Of a DNA stretch of 64,000 bases, positions 28,901-39,234 are shown piece after piece. The number at the start of each line of letters is the position of its first letter. The first letter of the stretch is position 1. The translations under genes were made by a program, and so were the position numbers. Below the pieces are notes generated by a model. It had not been told where the DNA came from, did not search any database, and was given only the letters and a program-made list of their open reading frames with translations. The stretch is from positions 12,960,546 to 13,024,545 of the forward strand of contig BSYO01000020.1 of NCBI GenBank assembly GCA_033239525.1, in the 5' to 3' direction. Source of the DNA: Nepenthes gracilis. Taxonomy: Eukaryota > Streptophyta > Magnoliopsida > Caryophyllales > Nepenthaceae.

Positions 28901-31900
28901 AAATTCTCAATAAGAAAGTTTTACTAATTACTATGCATGTTCTATCAAGGTAGAATATTGCTGTTAGAATGGCGTGTGTTACAAGAAGAGTATTGTGGTC
29001 ATTGTACTATATTGTAAATATGGGTATTGTGGTCATTGCACTATATTATAAATAAGTCCATATATGTGAATATACTCCCAACCATGATGGAGAGCAGTTC
29101 ACCATTTAGCTGTCTTCCTTTTTCCTCTCCCCTTTCTCTTCTTTCTTCTACAATAGGCATTCCGGACCATTACATAATTTGGTCCAAGAATTGTCCTAGG
29201 GATTTCAAGTACATTGCTGCCTGCTGTCAAACATTTTCTGAAAGGACATCTAATTTACACAATAAAATATTTTGAATTTTCTTTGTAGATTTGGTTTAGA
29301 TTATGTTTATATTAGCTATTTAACAATAGAAATATCTTATTTTGTATCAGGTAAAAGTACTTGATGTATAATGTTGCTATACAGTATGTTTTGGCTAGTA
29401 TTGTGATCCTTGGAATCTAAATACCAAAGGTCAACCTTTTCTTGCTAATCACTATTTAGATGGCGGTGGCTCTGGTGCACCCAAACATAAAATACATATC
29501 TTAAATGTTTAGGTTTTGGGTATCAGTGATGTTAACTCCTGTTTATTATCTTAGTTGTTGATCACGCAGACTGTGACATATAACATGAACTTGTGGTTCC
29601 ACCTACAGTTACAGTCACTACATGCTCTTGGAAGGTTGGAGATCACTAAGCAAGAATTTCAAGAATCAAAGGTTAGTATGAAGGGTTGTGTACTCATATT
29701 TTGAGATTCCTCTTTTGTGTATATTGGTAATGGTTGTTGCATTGCAGCTGCTGTATTATGTTTCCTCTTAGCTTTTCCTGGATGAAGATTGGACTTATAT
29801 CATGCTCCACTGACTTTTTTTCTCTTTAATCTCTCTTATTGTCACTGCTGAAACTGTCTAAACTTGCTATATCTAGGAATGATTCTGTGATTGCATGACC
29901 ACTTAAGTACATCGTCAAAGCAAACTGAGCAATTATTTCTGTGTTGTCCCCTTGGCGCATTATTTAATCCCTTCCTATTTGTTTTGCTGTTATTTTTTCC
30001 CAAAGAAAAATCAGATAACATTTTGGTGTAGAAGAAAATCGTGTAGGAGAGAAACTGTATGCCTGGTGAGGCCATTATCCACTGAGTGACATAAATAGAT
30101 ATTGTGTACGATCCCCTGATCTTGGTCATCATCCATGGAAAACTCAAGGGAATATACTCCTAGAAATTGAATCCAAAGCTTTAAAAATTACTCTGAAGAC
30201 CATTAATGTGGAATTTCTTGATTCTGAAGAGAATTTGCTAGATGGAAATCTGCAGAATGGAAGAGATCCTGATTTCCTTAGAGTTGCAACTCAGATTTGT
30301 TTGATGCACCTGAGATTTGGGCAGAGTTAGGTGATTTTTGAGACGTCTGAAAAACTGACTCTGCAGATAGAGAAAATCAGAAAAGGGAAGACTGGGTGGA
30401 TACTGTTCAAGAAGAGGATTTCAAAATTGTAGCCTGTAAAGGATGGAGGAATTGTTTGCCATGAATTGCGACTCACAGGATGGAGATCAAGAGGGATTTT
30501 TGAAAATTGTGGATGGTGTTCCTGTGACTACTCAGGAAGATATTCAGGATGAACTGTGATATTTGGTAGATGTCCTGATTGCTGTTCCTTTGGGAATGGG
30601 ATGCCTTTTGGGTGATGGAATACAAAGATAAAATGGAAGCCCCTCTCTCCTTTGCTTTTCTTGCTTGAGGAAGGGTATTTTGTGATCCTGTTTAAGAATG
30701 CTGAGAACAAGAGAGATTCCTAGAGAGCATACCATCTTTGTAACTAATAAGCGAGTGGTCCTGAAGAATTGGATTTAAGAGTTTTAAGTTTAATGAGGAA
30801 TGTATTATAATAGAGGCTCGGGAAACAAAGAAAAAATGTTTTTGTATGGGTTACCTTGCCAAATTTAAAGCTGCAAATTGGAGAAAATCTGTGGAGGTTG
30901 ATGTGCAAAAGGATAGTCCTGAATCTCTTGGAGGACCCTGATGTTAAATTGATAAGGCAAGTTATGGTATATGATGGCTTTCAAAACATTGCATAAAATG
31001 CAATTGATGCAGACATTAAAAATATTTCAAATTAGTAGAGATTTGATTTTATTTGATTAGAAAATATTTGATTTTATTTTATTTGCAATTAAAAAAAAAT
31101 TATTTCATTTGATTTTATTTTATTTGTAATATTTTATTTTTAGTTTAGGGAATTATGTCATATTTAGTTAGACCATTATATTTGTTTCCAAATTATCTTA
31201 AAATTAGAATTTCACTATATAAAGATCTCAATTTTAATTTTGAACGCATGATTGATAAATTGAATGAAATTTAGATTATTATGATTATTGTCTCTTTGTA
31301 ACTCTCTCTACTTCTTGTCTCTCTATTCCTTCTCCTCCAGTTTCTTCCCTTTCTTCCAACAACTTCTCCTTTCCTTTCTCTACCTTTTCCCTTTCTTGCA
31401 TCAAATTTGTTATCAGAAACTAAATTTCTACTTTTTATGTTACCTTTTCAACAACCAACAACACCACTGACTCCACTGTCCCATCATCCACTGTCCAACC
31501 TGCAACGTCCTTCCCGTGCAATCAGCAACATCACCAACTCTACTATTCCACCGTCCCGCACCATAGCATATAATTTGCATCGTCTTCCGGTAGGCAACGT
31601 ATCATCTATTTTTACTTTCTAGTTATTTTGAGAAAAAAAAATTGTCTCTGTAGAAGGAAAAAAAATATATTATTAAAAAAAAAAAAGACAAGGAGATTTG
31701 TTGTTAAAAAAAATGTTGGCTTGGATTGCCTCAATTGCTTATTAATCTCAACCTCATTAGTCAAATTGGTAGTGTATGCACTTGCGAAGTGGTCGTATTA
31801 TTTTCCATAACACCCCTAACTTAATCATGGACTCTAATCAGTTTGAAACTATAAGTTAACAGTTAACCCAATTAGTTTCTAATCAACGATAATTGCAAGA

Positions 31901-34900
31901 GTATATGATTGCCATTCAAACTAACTTGGCCACTACTCGTCAGACAAATTTAGATCTCGCAAATCGAGTTATCACTTTAGAAATAGGGTCTCCCTCATCA
32001 GAGGCTAACAATTCTAATGTATCTTGTAATAGGACTCACCGACGAAAACAAGACAGTCGAGTATCTCGTAGACACGATTACAGGGCCCGACACTATGATC
32101 AAGAGTGGGATCCAAACGAACACTTCTATAAAAATACCAAATTTGGTCTGAGACTTTGAGTTAGTTATCAGGACACCATATCGTCAATCAACATGTTATA
32201 CTCCTATTGCAAATTCTAAATCTGTTTTAGAACCCCCTCCGTCCACCATTTCCCCTGCAAGGGAAGTCTGAAGAAAAGGTATTGAAACCACAAGAAGAAA
32301 TTCTCAGTTACAGTGCTCCAATTGTAAAAGTTTTAAACATATTTCTTCTAAATGTCTGAGTAAAGCCTCATTTATTGATAGGCAAGATGGAATAAATTAT
32401 GAATCTCTTGAAGGACAAATATATGAACCCAAGTTAGATGAATTTGATAACTTAGATGGTAATTATATTGACATGTTTGTGGGTTGCATTCAGCCTACTT
32501 CCTCTAGCCTCAACTCCCCGTTCTTCCTCCCGAATATGCCATTTTTGAGCGTTGTACGATGTACATTGACATAATCCAAAGAAACTGATAATTGACGTCG
32601 TTACGCTATGTTTCACACTTATATCAAAGTAAATGAGAAAGCTTGCAAGATTATCGTGGATAGTAATAGTTGCATCAACGCAGTCTCAACTAATACTATT
32701 TCTCGTTTGAGGTTAAAAGTTGTCCCATATCCTAATCCATACTGCGTCTCTTGGATTAACACATCTTCTATAGTCGTTAAAGAATATTGTCTTGTACCCA
32801 TTTAATTCTTATAGTACAAAGATCATATTTGCTGTGACGTTATACCAATGGATGTAGGTAATGTCATTCTCGGGCGCCCTTAGCTATACGAAGTGGATGT
32901 CACAATCATAGATCATTCTAATTCTTGTTATTTTATTCACAAAGGAAAGAAAATTCATATCTATTCTTACCCCCAAAACCGACGCCTCTCAATAAAGAAA
33001 GGGTTGTGGTAGAGACAAAATGATTATATATCATTAATCCCTAAGCGTTTGAATGTGTAACTATAAGCAAGTCTGTTGTGTTTGCTATTATCGATCTCGC
33101 AGCTTTTCCAAATTATTTCGTATTGATTCCTAATAAGGCCCGTTATGTCCTCTAAAATTTTCAAGATGTCTTTCTCGATGATCTTTCCAATCACTTACCA
33201 TCTTTACATAACATTCAATATGATATTGATTTCATTTCGAGTGTATTTTTTTCTAAACTTATCTCATTATAGAATGAATCCCACTAAGCATGTCGAGCTT
33301 TAGAGACAAGTTAAAGAACTCACTCGTAAGGAATTTGTTTGAGAAAGCACGAGTCCTTGTGCGGTGCCTGCTCTCTTAGTTGTGCATAGTTACAAATCTC
33401 GGAAGTCATTAGATTTTATCCCAATGTCCCCATATGTTAGTGTGTCCATGGCGGTTGAAGTTTTTGCACAATATCTTCATGACTTATATCTCGAGATCAA
33501 TGAACAATTAGAAGCAAGTAATGCCTCATATAAATTTTGAGCTGATATATATAAAAGACAGGGTGAATTTAATATTGAAATTATGTTATGGTTCGGATTA
33601 GGCCAGTGTGATGCCTGCATTGGTTCGTTTCTAAATTGCAAACTCATAGTGCTAGTCCACTTAAAATTTTACAGCGGATTGGATCAAATGTATATGTTAT
33701 TGATATTCCATCTCAGTTCAGTTTTCATAATACTTTCAATATTGAAAATTTAATCACTTATAAAGTTTGTTTTAACCCAACAGTTAATCCATTTGATGTA
33801 CCCCCAAATGCGCCACGTATTGCACATCCACCCACGCCTACACAACTTTTTATCCTCCTGGCATACAAAGATAAAATTGATGCTATTCTAGATTAGTATA
33901 TTATATTTACCGGGGTTGGAGCAGTTTAGTGCTTCTTTATCCATTGGGTTGGCTAACCAGAATCTGAAAATACTTAGATTTCTAGAGAGACACTCCAACA
34001 ATTAGATCTAAATCTTTTAGAATTCTATCAGAGTCATTAGACGTACTCATCTTCAGACTCAAGTCCTATTCCTTCCGGGGACATTGGTGGCTCAGTTAGA
34101 TTTTAGCCCCCACTCACACGTGTCTACCGACGTCAGCGGAGGGTGTACATCTACTCAGCTTATGGTTGGGAAGTTGATTATATAAGTTTCACCCAACGGA
34201 GTCGAGTCCCAACTATCCGGAAAGAATTGATGCGAATATCAAAAATATTCCAAAGTAGAAGAGATTTGATTTTATTTGATTAAAAAATATTTGATTCGAT
34301 TTGATTTTATTTTATTTGCAATTAGCAAAGATTTTATTTCATTTAATTTTATTTTCTTTGTAGAATTTTATTTTTAGTTTAAGAAATTATGTTATATTTA
34401 GTTAGGCAATTATATTTATTTTTAAATTATTCTAGTATTAGAATTTCGTTATATAAGGATCATAACTCTAATTTAGAACACTTGATTAATGAGTTGAATG
34501 AAATTTAAGTTATTGTGACTATCTTCTCTCTGTGGATCTATCTACTTTTCTTCTCTCTGTTCCTCCTCTTCCTATTTTGTTTCCTTCTTCCAATTTGTTT
34601 TCCTTCCCTTCCCCTATTTTTCCCCTTCCTTGCATCAGCAATAAATGGGGATGTGAAGCTGAATATTCCAAGAGACATAGCTGATCTGGATCCCTAAGAC
34701 GACGCAGTCAACTAAGAAGCATGGATAGCAGCATGGGATACAGGCATGACACAACACTGAGATGCTAACACCATTTTTCTTGAAATAAGGATATGACATA
34801 CTGGGAACATATTGACTAAATCATCGCCTTGTTTGTTAGATTTAAGAAGACTCTTCTAGCCTATATTTACAAGCAAAGAACTGCAGAATATCTAAAAATA

Positions 34901-37900
34901 TTTAGAAGTTAGGTAATACAATAAATATTCTTCTTGTACATGTTAATGATATCATTTTGACACTGGGTTGCCTGTATGTTATTGATATCCCTTTGATGGA
35001 AATGACCATGAGGAAGCACATTGGTTAAAGAGCTACTGATGAGGACATTTGTTTATTTATATTCTTTGTTTCAATAATTTTGTTATATGCTAGGGATGAT
35101 TGTGATTCTATAAGGATAATAGTTTCCTTGATATTTGAAAAAAATTAGAATTTCATTACGTTATTTCCATGTTTTGAGGAGTCATAGTTTATGAAATTAT
35201 ATTAATGTTTAGTAGTTATTTTTATTTTTGGATCATCATTATTTGAAAAGTTATATTTGTTTACCAACTAGCTTAAAAGTTGGGTATCTATATAAGGTTG
35301 CTAATTTTTATGTCCCTGCAGTGTTCACGAATAATATTATAAGCATGGCTTTTGTTTATTTGTCTCTTCTCCCTCATCACTTGTCGTGCTTCTTCTTTTT
35401 CTCCCCCTTCCATGTTCATATTCCTCCTTCATTATATCAACTACAAGTCTTAGATGATTACTATAATTTTGAAAATTTATTAGTTTTTCCATGGTATATG
35501 GGAAAGGCTCAAATTTTTGTATCTTATTTCTGTAATGAGTCATCGTTATTTAGGAAGTATTTATTCTCTAGTTGTTATTTTCATATTTTGGATTCTCGCC
35601 ATTTAAAAAGTTATATGTTTAGTAATTAACTTAGAAGTTAATACCTGTATAAAGATCCTAATATTTATATTTCTATAGCTTTGATGAATAATATTATGAG
35701 TATAGTTGTTTTCTTATAGTTTTTTTTTTTTTTTTCTCTCCCTTGTTCTTCCTTCTTTTTCTTCTCCATCTTTCTTCTTCATCTCTCTCCTAATCTCCTT
35801 CCCTGCTTCAACTGCCAGTCTAAGAAATTTGAATTCAAATAACTAATCACAGCTTCGTTACATGTTTGGAATTGAAATTTGAACTTCATTGAATGGATTC
35901 TCGTTCCTCAAAGGATGTCATTAGTATGGTCAATATAGATAAAATATTAACCAACATTTTAAATGTTGGCTGATCTGTATTTGTATCAGGCCCTTAATAT
36001 CGATATTTTTTGATACCACAATATTGCGATACATTAGTGTCGGTAATATATTGCAATATATCTGCTTATACACCTGATATTTGGCTGATACATTGGCCAA
36101 TATTTTCCTATTAGTTTATAAATTTAAAAAAAATTCTAATATATCCGATACCGATACATATTATTCGATATGTCTGATATTAATATGGCTATCACCGATA
36201 TTGATGCCAATATTTTCATCGGTGATTGTAAGTCAGCACATTCATGACCTTGGACATGTCATCTTGATGACATTTTCTGGGTCTAACAATATGTGAAGGT
36301 AGCCCCAGGAAACGGCATATTGTACTTCAATGAGGACTTAAACTTGAAGCATTTACCGATGCTGACTGGGCTTGTTCAACTAATGATAGACGTTCAACCT
36401 CTAGATAATGTGCATATGTTAGAGAAAATTTAGTCACTTGGAGAAGTATAGAAGCAATGTTTCAATTGCTAGATCAATTGTAGAAACTGAGTATAGTTTA
36501 GGCGAAATTCTACTAAGACAAAAGAGCAGAAAACAAAATATCTCAATCATCGGCTACCATGGTAATTTATTAATTTAATCCAATCCCGAGTTATATATTG
36601 TACGGTGAAACCTGCTAATGATGTATGCATGCTTCTATGGCTGAACAAACTGTTATGTGACTTGAAGCACCCATCGAGATTTCACGATGGTGCTTTATTG
36701 TGAGCATGAGGCACCCATCGAGATTTCACAAGTACTCTCGAACATGATCGTGCTAAGGTAACGTAAATGAAAATATCGGCCAACATGTATTGATACCGGG
36801 GCCCTTGATGTCGCGATAATATCGTAATATGTTGTCATATTTGTGATATACTATATATTTATGTTTAGCTAATATATCGGTCAATACAACTCTATCATTT
36901 TACGATTTTCATAAATTTATTTTTTTATAATATATCTAATATCAGTATGTATTATTTGATATGTCTGATACTAATAAGACTGCAACTGATACCATTACCA
37001 ATACTAGTATTGATATGTCCATCCTTGTAATCACATTGAATTATATCTGATCTGAACTTTTCATCAAAGAAAAGCTGGATAAGGAAGTTAATTTGTATTC
37101 CTTCCGTCAGATATTTTGATCCGAGTGTTCAATGAGTTCAGGAAAGCAATTTGTGCTCAAGCATTTCGCTCTCTTCTTTGCAAGAGGGGCATGAGAGATA
37201 TACTAGTTCCATCTTGAGGGGAAAGTGTTGGATATATTAACATTCACTGGGGTTATGTCTATTTCTATTAGGGACACTTTTGTAATTTTTTCCTCATTTG
37301 CTAACAATATAATCTCTAGAGAATGTAAGAATTGTGACTTAATTTTCCATCCCAAATTTCTCTCTCTCCTTCCTCCTAGTTTTCCTGGCCATAATTGTCT
37401 CTCTCTCTCTTCGCGCTCTTCATCTCTGTCTTCTCTCTCTCGCTTGGGCCACCCCACGATATGGACTCTAGTAATTACTATTTTAGTATATGTGTTTATT
37501 TAGTTAGGTGCGGACCATTGGTTAAATGATATATGAATTTGTAGTAGGATAGAGTTACTATTTTAGTAGCACTTTCACAATTCATACATACTCATTTATC
37601 TTCTAAATAAATGAATAGGAAAATCATAAAACTAATAAATGTTCAAACTATGTAAGTGTCAACCAAAATTACTGAAATAATTCTCTAATTTAATTACAAT
37701 GGAGGGCCGTCGGTGTTATTTATCAAACAGCCCTATTTTGCACTTATATTAAATGTCATAAATCATTATTACATCTCCCCTTCCTTCTTGAATAAGGATC
37801 AAATTATGACCAAGCACAACTTTATTAATCTCACTATTTGAACTATATTCAACCTCGATCTTGCCTAATCTTTCTTCTTCTTGGTATTGTAACAGGAAGT

Positions 37901-38968
37901 TTCACCTGCGCTTGAAGCTGAAAGTTCACTTCGACAATGCATCTCTGCTTACAAAGAGGTATAATGCCTGAAATTTGCAATCCGTCTGCCCTGATGTTTT
38001 CCCTGAAAGCTTCAAATGCATCATTGTCATATATATAAACTCATCTTTTACATATCAATACCATATGATCTTAAATTAAAAGATTATCCTATGGTTTTCT
38101 TTGAGAATATTGTAGTGAATCAAATGGATTATCGAAAGTAGATTTATGAATAGACAACCCGATCTAGTACAACATGAGGCTTTGTTATTATTGTTTCTCC
38201 CAATTTCCCCTTCACCGTTAGGGATGTCGAAAAACTGTATTACTGGTCGGAATACCAGTACCGGTACTGCCTTGGTTGGGAACCGACCCGTGGTTTCCAA
38301 TCCCAATTCTGGGACCATTTTGACGAAAGATGGGATCATTTTTTTTTTTTTTAAGAAAGCATCAAAACGATATTGTTATCAAAACAGTGGTATTGATGAT
38401 AGTAAACTTTTTTAAATTGAAGCCCTACCAACCACCCCATTACACTTGCTTTCAACATAGTTGCTTCCACTTTTAACATGTTTTGATAATAGTCAAATGT
38501 TTTGATCTATTTTTTCCCAAGTTCTATATATTTTTTGTCTACTTTGAGAAAAAAGTTTCATTTTATCGGCAGTGCCAACATTTTGGACAGTACCTAAGAA
38601 CCGGTATCAATAGTGAGACAATTTTTTTGTTCCGCTTCTGCAGCGACAATGCTACTGATTCTCATGAAACCAATCTCATTACGGCCTTGTATTCCTAATT
38701 ACTGTGAACATTGTTTCCGATTGCCTGTTGGTCGTCGTTCAATTTAGCTTGTAAATGCATGCAGTATGGGAATGGGAGGTTGGTGCCTGCATCCGCCATG
38801 GAAACGAACAGAGAGTATCTTTCATGCCTGAAGCAGCTCTTGAGTTTAATGACTGATAAGAGAGGGCAATCCGGAGGCACCAGTATGGGAGATCTGAAAG
38901 ATGAAATCACGCGCGTCGAAACTGTAGTTTCTACCGGCCGGAAGCAGAGAAGCCATGCTAGCCATTAG
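1970..38968 (+). CDS. Kinesin-light-chain-like tetratricopeptide repeat (TPR) protein, 3' part of gene
   Basis: Eight exons were deduced from GT-AG borders and phase: 1970-2047, 12309-12406, 12492-12537, 17246-17373, 23552-23660, 29609-29671, 37896-37958 and 38765-38968 (stop TAG 38966-38968). Their lengths (78, 98, 46, 128, 109, 63, 63, 204) join without a frame break to give 262 codons. The protein reads as helical TPR units, for example AESLAMTLQSVGKLRDAHDL followed by ERCLDCRRSLLPQDHIQ, then NKLSLARLAML and LQSLHALGRLEITKQEF. The A/G-L-A-L...G-A pattern with a 'LLP.DH.Q' loop is typical of plant kinesin-light-chain-related TPR proteins, which serve as protein-interaction scaffolds. The tail after about residue 195 is polar and ends RKQRSHASH. 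The ATG at 1973 is probably internal, because the ATA codon before it is also open and the repeat array lacks its N-terminal part. The last acceptor is chosen at 38764 because the upstream AG at 38751 would put the exon out of frame. The family call is fairly firm; partner and cellular role cannot be read here. Confidence 0.8.
3965..4125 (+). mobile_element. tRNA-derived SINE, Au-like
   Basis: A pol III box A-like stretch (ggcataatgataaag, near 3971) is followed 25 bases on by a box B-like cgggttcaaat (4011-4021). Next come 'cctccctagagccc' and 'gtattgggtcac' and a T-rich end. That order matches plant Au-type SINEs. It lies in the first visible intron of the TPR gene. Ends are approximate. 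Confidence 0.5.
5240..5398 (+). mobile_element. tRNA-derived SINE, Au-like
   Basis: Box A-like tagtttaatggtaaggttg (about 5247-5265) and box B-like cgagttcaaatc (5288-5299) are followed by 'aagggtaagcccatgcac', 'cctccctagaccccc' and a T-rich end. It shares the body order of the SINE near 3965 but has diverged from it. Ends are approximate. Confidence 0.5.
5441..5905. repeat. Tandem duplication, unit about 233 bp, two copies
   Basis: Copy 1 starts at 5441 with tcctatttatatcttgaaga, and copy 2 starts at 5674 with the same 20 bases. Both end with 'aaggcaagtcccttgtctga' and 'tatgctg'. The copies are mostly identical with scattered substitutions and small indels. Neither encodes a protein I recognise. 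Confidence 0.85.
6520..7020 (-). mobile_element. LINE relic, zinc-binding (zf-RVT-like) C-terminal region
   Basis: The minus-strand open frame at 6526-6912 contains FAWEAARDRNIT and, further on, LNHLLLHRLKIW. This resembles the conserved 'FAWEAA...' and 'HLLLHC...LW' blocks of the domain that follows reverse transcriptase in plant L1-type LINEs. The cysteine pair expected between these blocks is missing, so the fragment is dead. No complete reverse transcriptase is attached. Confidence 0.5.
6843..11655. repeat. Tandem duplication (unit about 350 bp) whose second copy is split by a copia element
   Basis: Copy 1 is 6843-7195. Copy 2 begins at 7196, stops at 7328 where the copia 5' LTR starts, and resumes after the 3' LTR at 11449, running to about 11655. 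Shared blocks include 'cataaaagcttaa' left of the break. Right of it are 'ggtc.gcatag.ctgccacaac', 'ttagggaat', 'tagaaccattc' and 'ggatgtagagcttttcttct'. Copy 1 therefore preserves an unoccupied version of the insertion site. Confidence 0.75.
7329..11448 (+). mobile_element. Degenerate Ty1/copia retrotransposon (copia-A)
   Basis: The 5' LTR is 7329-7473 and the 3' LTR 11296-11448. Both start TGTTAGAATATATT and end TTATTT(T)ACA. A primer-binding site like the initiator-Met tRNA 3' end (tggcatcagagcc) follows the 5' LTR at 7474-7486, and a polypurine tract (tagggggag) precedes the 3' LTR. The pol frames are broken by many stops and frameshifts. Recognisable pieces are integrase-like IKTKFLNSICTLQSDN (from about 8849) and reverse transcriptase MYLLIVYVDDILITSS (10324 on, with the YVDD box). 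The flanking 5-mers (gtttt and atttc) are poor duplications, so the insertion is old. It sits in the TPR intron between exons 1970-2047 and 12309-12406. Confidence 0.85.
12619..15233 (-). mobile_element. Ty3/gypsy retrotransposon with gag and protease remnants, pol largely deleted
   Basis: Two direct repeats of about 410 bp flank the element: 12619 to about 13028 (3' LTR on the minus strand) and 14821-15233 (5' LTR). They share 'gtagaaatt', 'cttcactaaatat', 'ccctacaagg' and 'agagagctggct'. Between them, read on the minus strand, is a plant gypsy gag. The frame at 14219-13947 has MMEYAKKFYKIMAYKDLHEK and VARFVEKLQNLTGDEVEMHR. It is followed by a broken zinc knuckle whose tail reads HACPKKQ, and a frame with EEIERVEVELEEGESN. 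Reverse transcriptase and integrase are absent. Target duplications are unclear and the LTR ends are approximate. Confidence 0.75.
15545..15700 (+). mobile_element. tRNA-derived SINE, Au family
   Basis: Box A-like 'caatggtatggtaaggtt' (about 15554) and box B 'gtgttcaaatc' (15596-15606) precede 'atagcctcgctgcaatatgg', 'cttagaccttgccgtgcagg' and 'agcctttt'. This is the clearest Au-SINE of the three: the 'agacctcgc..gcgggagcc' core is recognisable. It lies in the TPR intron upstream of exon 17246. Confidence 0.6.
18407..21950 (+). mobile_element. 5' LTR and decayed pol of a second Ty1/copia element (copia-B), 3' end missing
   Basis: The LTR at about 18407-18588 begins TGTTAGAATAT like copia-A and contains a (GT)n run near 18514-18540. 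It is followed by the primer-binding site tggtattagagg (18589-18600). Downstream are pol pieces in the same order as copia-A: IKTQLSASICTLRSDNG (integrase-like, about 20251), RLDIKKAFLHGDL (21440 region, reverse transcriptase), and CVDNIVITDNN with FGSLHYFLGIEIAR (about 21690-21820). The catalytic YVDD has become CVDN. Similarity to copia-A ends near 21950 and no 3' LTR follows. Same family as copia-A, probably truncated. Confidence 0.75.
21960..22260. other. Compositionally odd non-coding segment after copia-B
   Basis: This stretch is richer in C and G than its surroundings and repeats loose motifs such as ttgccgatgcc, caccggccaatgac and catcgaccggtgac. It has no long open frame. It may belong to the element that replaced the copia-B 3' end. 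I do not recognise it. Confidence 0.3.
22596..22615. repeat. Perfect 20-bp palindrome
   Basis: ATATTTTCCATGGAAAATAT reads the same on both strands. Related half-sites (ttcccatggaaaat near 22560, ataaatattttccaac near 22625) surround it, so it is probably the core of a fold-back repeat in the TPR intron. Confidence 0.6.
23803..27592 (+). mobile_element. Degenerate Ty3/gypsy retrotransposon with both LTRs
   Basis: The 5' LTR is 23803-24194 and the 3' LTR 27150-27592. Both open TGTTA.AATcc/ttAAATc and share 'tttttacataatttttc' and 'cgattgttgcttg'. The 3' LTR carries an extra block of about 45 bp. The primer-binding-like tgatataagagcc lies at about 24203. The internal region encodes broken pol. 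Reverse transcriptase shows YLDNNMIYSLSLEGHLKNLR, where YLDD is expected, and then KKNYLYVKRWKC (24907-25089). An RNase H stretch follows (FEELK..., VHSNV) and then an integrase remnant near 26200. Flanking 5-mers tcaag and ctaag are a decayed duplication. It lies in the TPR intron between exons 23552 and 29609. Confidence 0.8.
28962..29270 (+). repeat. Solo-LTR-like segment with an internal 34-bp tandem repeat
   Basis: The segment starts TGTTAGAATGGCGTG, holds a TATA-like tataaataag (about 29046), and has a duplicated block (gtattgtggtcattg at about 28991 and again at 29025). The layout resembles a short copia LTR, but I found no partner LTR, primer-binding site or coding region. Ends are approximate. 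Confidence 0.35.
29672..31004 (+). other. Start of TPR intron between exons 29609 and 37896; unidentified sequence
   Basis: The segment from about 30170 to 31004 has long runs with few stops and codon-like composition, for example around 30780-31000. It continues beyond the gypsy insertion at 34643, because the two flanks share the duplication gcaat. I see no domain. It may be an old element into which the gypsy inserted. Confidence 0.3.
31005..34637 (+). mobile_element. Ty3/gypsy retrotransposon with perfect target duplication and internal deletion
   Basis: The 5' LTR is 31005-31403 and the 3' LTR 34228-34637. Both start TGATGC and end CTTGCATCA, with the TATA-like ctatataaag and gttatataagg. 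The 5-bp duplication GCAAT flanks the element exactly (31000-31004 and 34638-34642). A Met-tRNA-like site (tgttatcagaaac) lies at 31409. Internal coding pieces are a gag end (EWDPNEHFYKN), a zinc knuckle CSNCKSFKHISSKC (about 32319), and an aspartic-protease-like block ACKIIVDSNSCINAVST (about 32640), followed by an ILGRP motif. Near the end is a chromovirus-style C-terminal piece ILQRIGSNVYVIDIP (about 33667). The reverse transcriptase core is missing, so it is non-autonomous. Confidence 0.85.
34643..35150. other. Right flank of the gypsy insertion, unidentified
   Basis: This continues the sequence interrupted at 31004. It is AT-rich with several stops in every frame, and no domain or terminal repeat was seen. 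Confidence 0.35.
35205..35780 (+). repeat. Pair of direct repeats about 355 bp apart, possible TRIM element
   Basis: Blocks at about 35205-35420 and 35560-35775 share 'aaaagttatat.tgttta', a TATA-like 'ctatataagg' or 'ctgtataaag', 'gaataatattat.ag' and a following pyrimidine-rich tract. Small size, a promoter-like core and direct repetition fit a terminal-repeat retrotransposon in miniature. A simple tandem duplication is equally possible. The open frames at 35228-35629 and 35337-35543 fall inside and are not genes. Confidence 0.35.
35930..36262 (-). repeat. CGATA-rich dispersed repeat, copy 1
   Basis: Dense in 'gatat', 'cgata', 'gcaatat' and 'ggccaatat'. It shares the order of motifs with copies at 36758, 40455 and 41555. 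Taking the MYB-intron copies as plus (starting catggatgaaaa), this one lies in reverse orientation. It abuts a copia RNase H relic. No open frame; the ends are diffuse. Confidence 0.6.
36297..37460 (+). mobile_element. 3' end of a third Ty1/copia element: RNase H relic and LTR
   Basis: Frames near 36350-36480, after frameshifts, give TDADWACSTNDRRSTS and NLVTWRS, the copia RNase H core. Pol resumes near 37062 with IKEKLDKE after an inserted CGATA repeat. The polypurine tract ttgaggggaaag (37214-37225) is followed by an LTR start TGTTGGATATATTAAC at 37226. The LTR's right end near 37460 is a guess. The 5' half was not found. Confidence 0.65.
36758..37032 (-). repeat. CGATA-rich dispersed repeat, copy 2, inside the copia relic
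   Basis: Shows 'atatcggccaacat', 'attgataccggggcccttgat', 'gcgataatatcg' and a terminal 'catccttg' (the complement of the catggatg start in the MYB copies). It interrupts copia pol sequence between 36500 and 37060, so it arrived after that element. Confidence 0.6.
37959..38764 (+). other. Last intron of the TPR gene
   Basis: Starts GTATAATG and ends gcatgcag. It contains a segment with alternating 'accagtaccggtactg', 'gaaccgacccg' and later 'accggtatcaat' (about 38250-38610), typical of a decayed low-copy repeat. The overlapping open frames on both strands (38076-38415) have no domain. Confidence 0.5.
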
Positions 38969-39234
38969 ATTTGAGATGTTATATGGGAATGATTGAATGA
39001 TTTCTGGCTTTGGTTCGGGTTGTTTGGGAGATCATGCTTATTTTTCAAAGGTGTTTTTTCTGGTGTATCTTCTTCTAAAACAAGCTCTGCCTGCCTACTA
39101 TGTGGGATGTAATGGTGCAGCTGTAAGTGACTAGTCAAAGAACAATCTCTCTCTCTCTCTATTTATCTATCGATTACGGTTAAAGTAAACCAAGATTTTT
39201 AGACTTCACCTGAACCTGACAGGTAAGAATAAAA

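Noticed and set aside
35228..35629. 133-residue plus-strand open frame
   Set aside because: It spans the direct repeats and pyrimidine tracts of a repeat region and has no domain, and its composition is low complexity.
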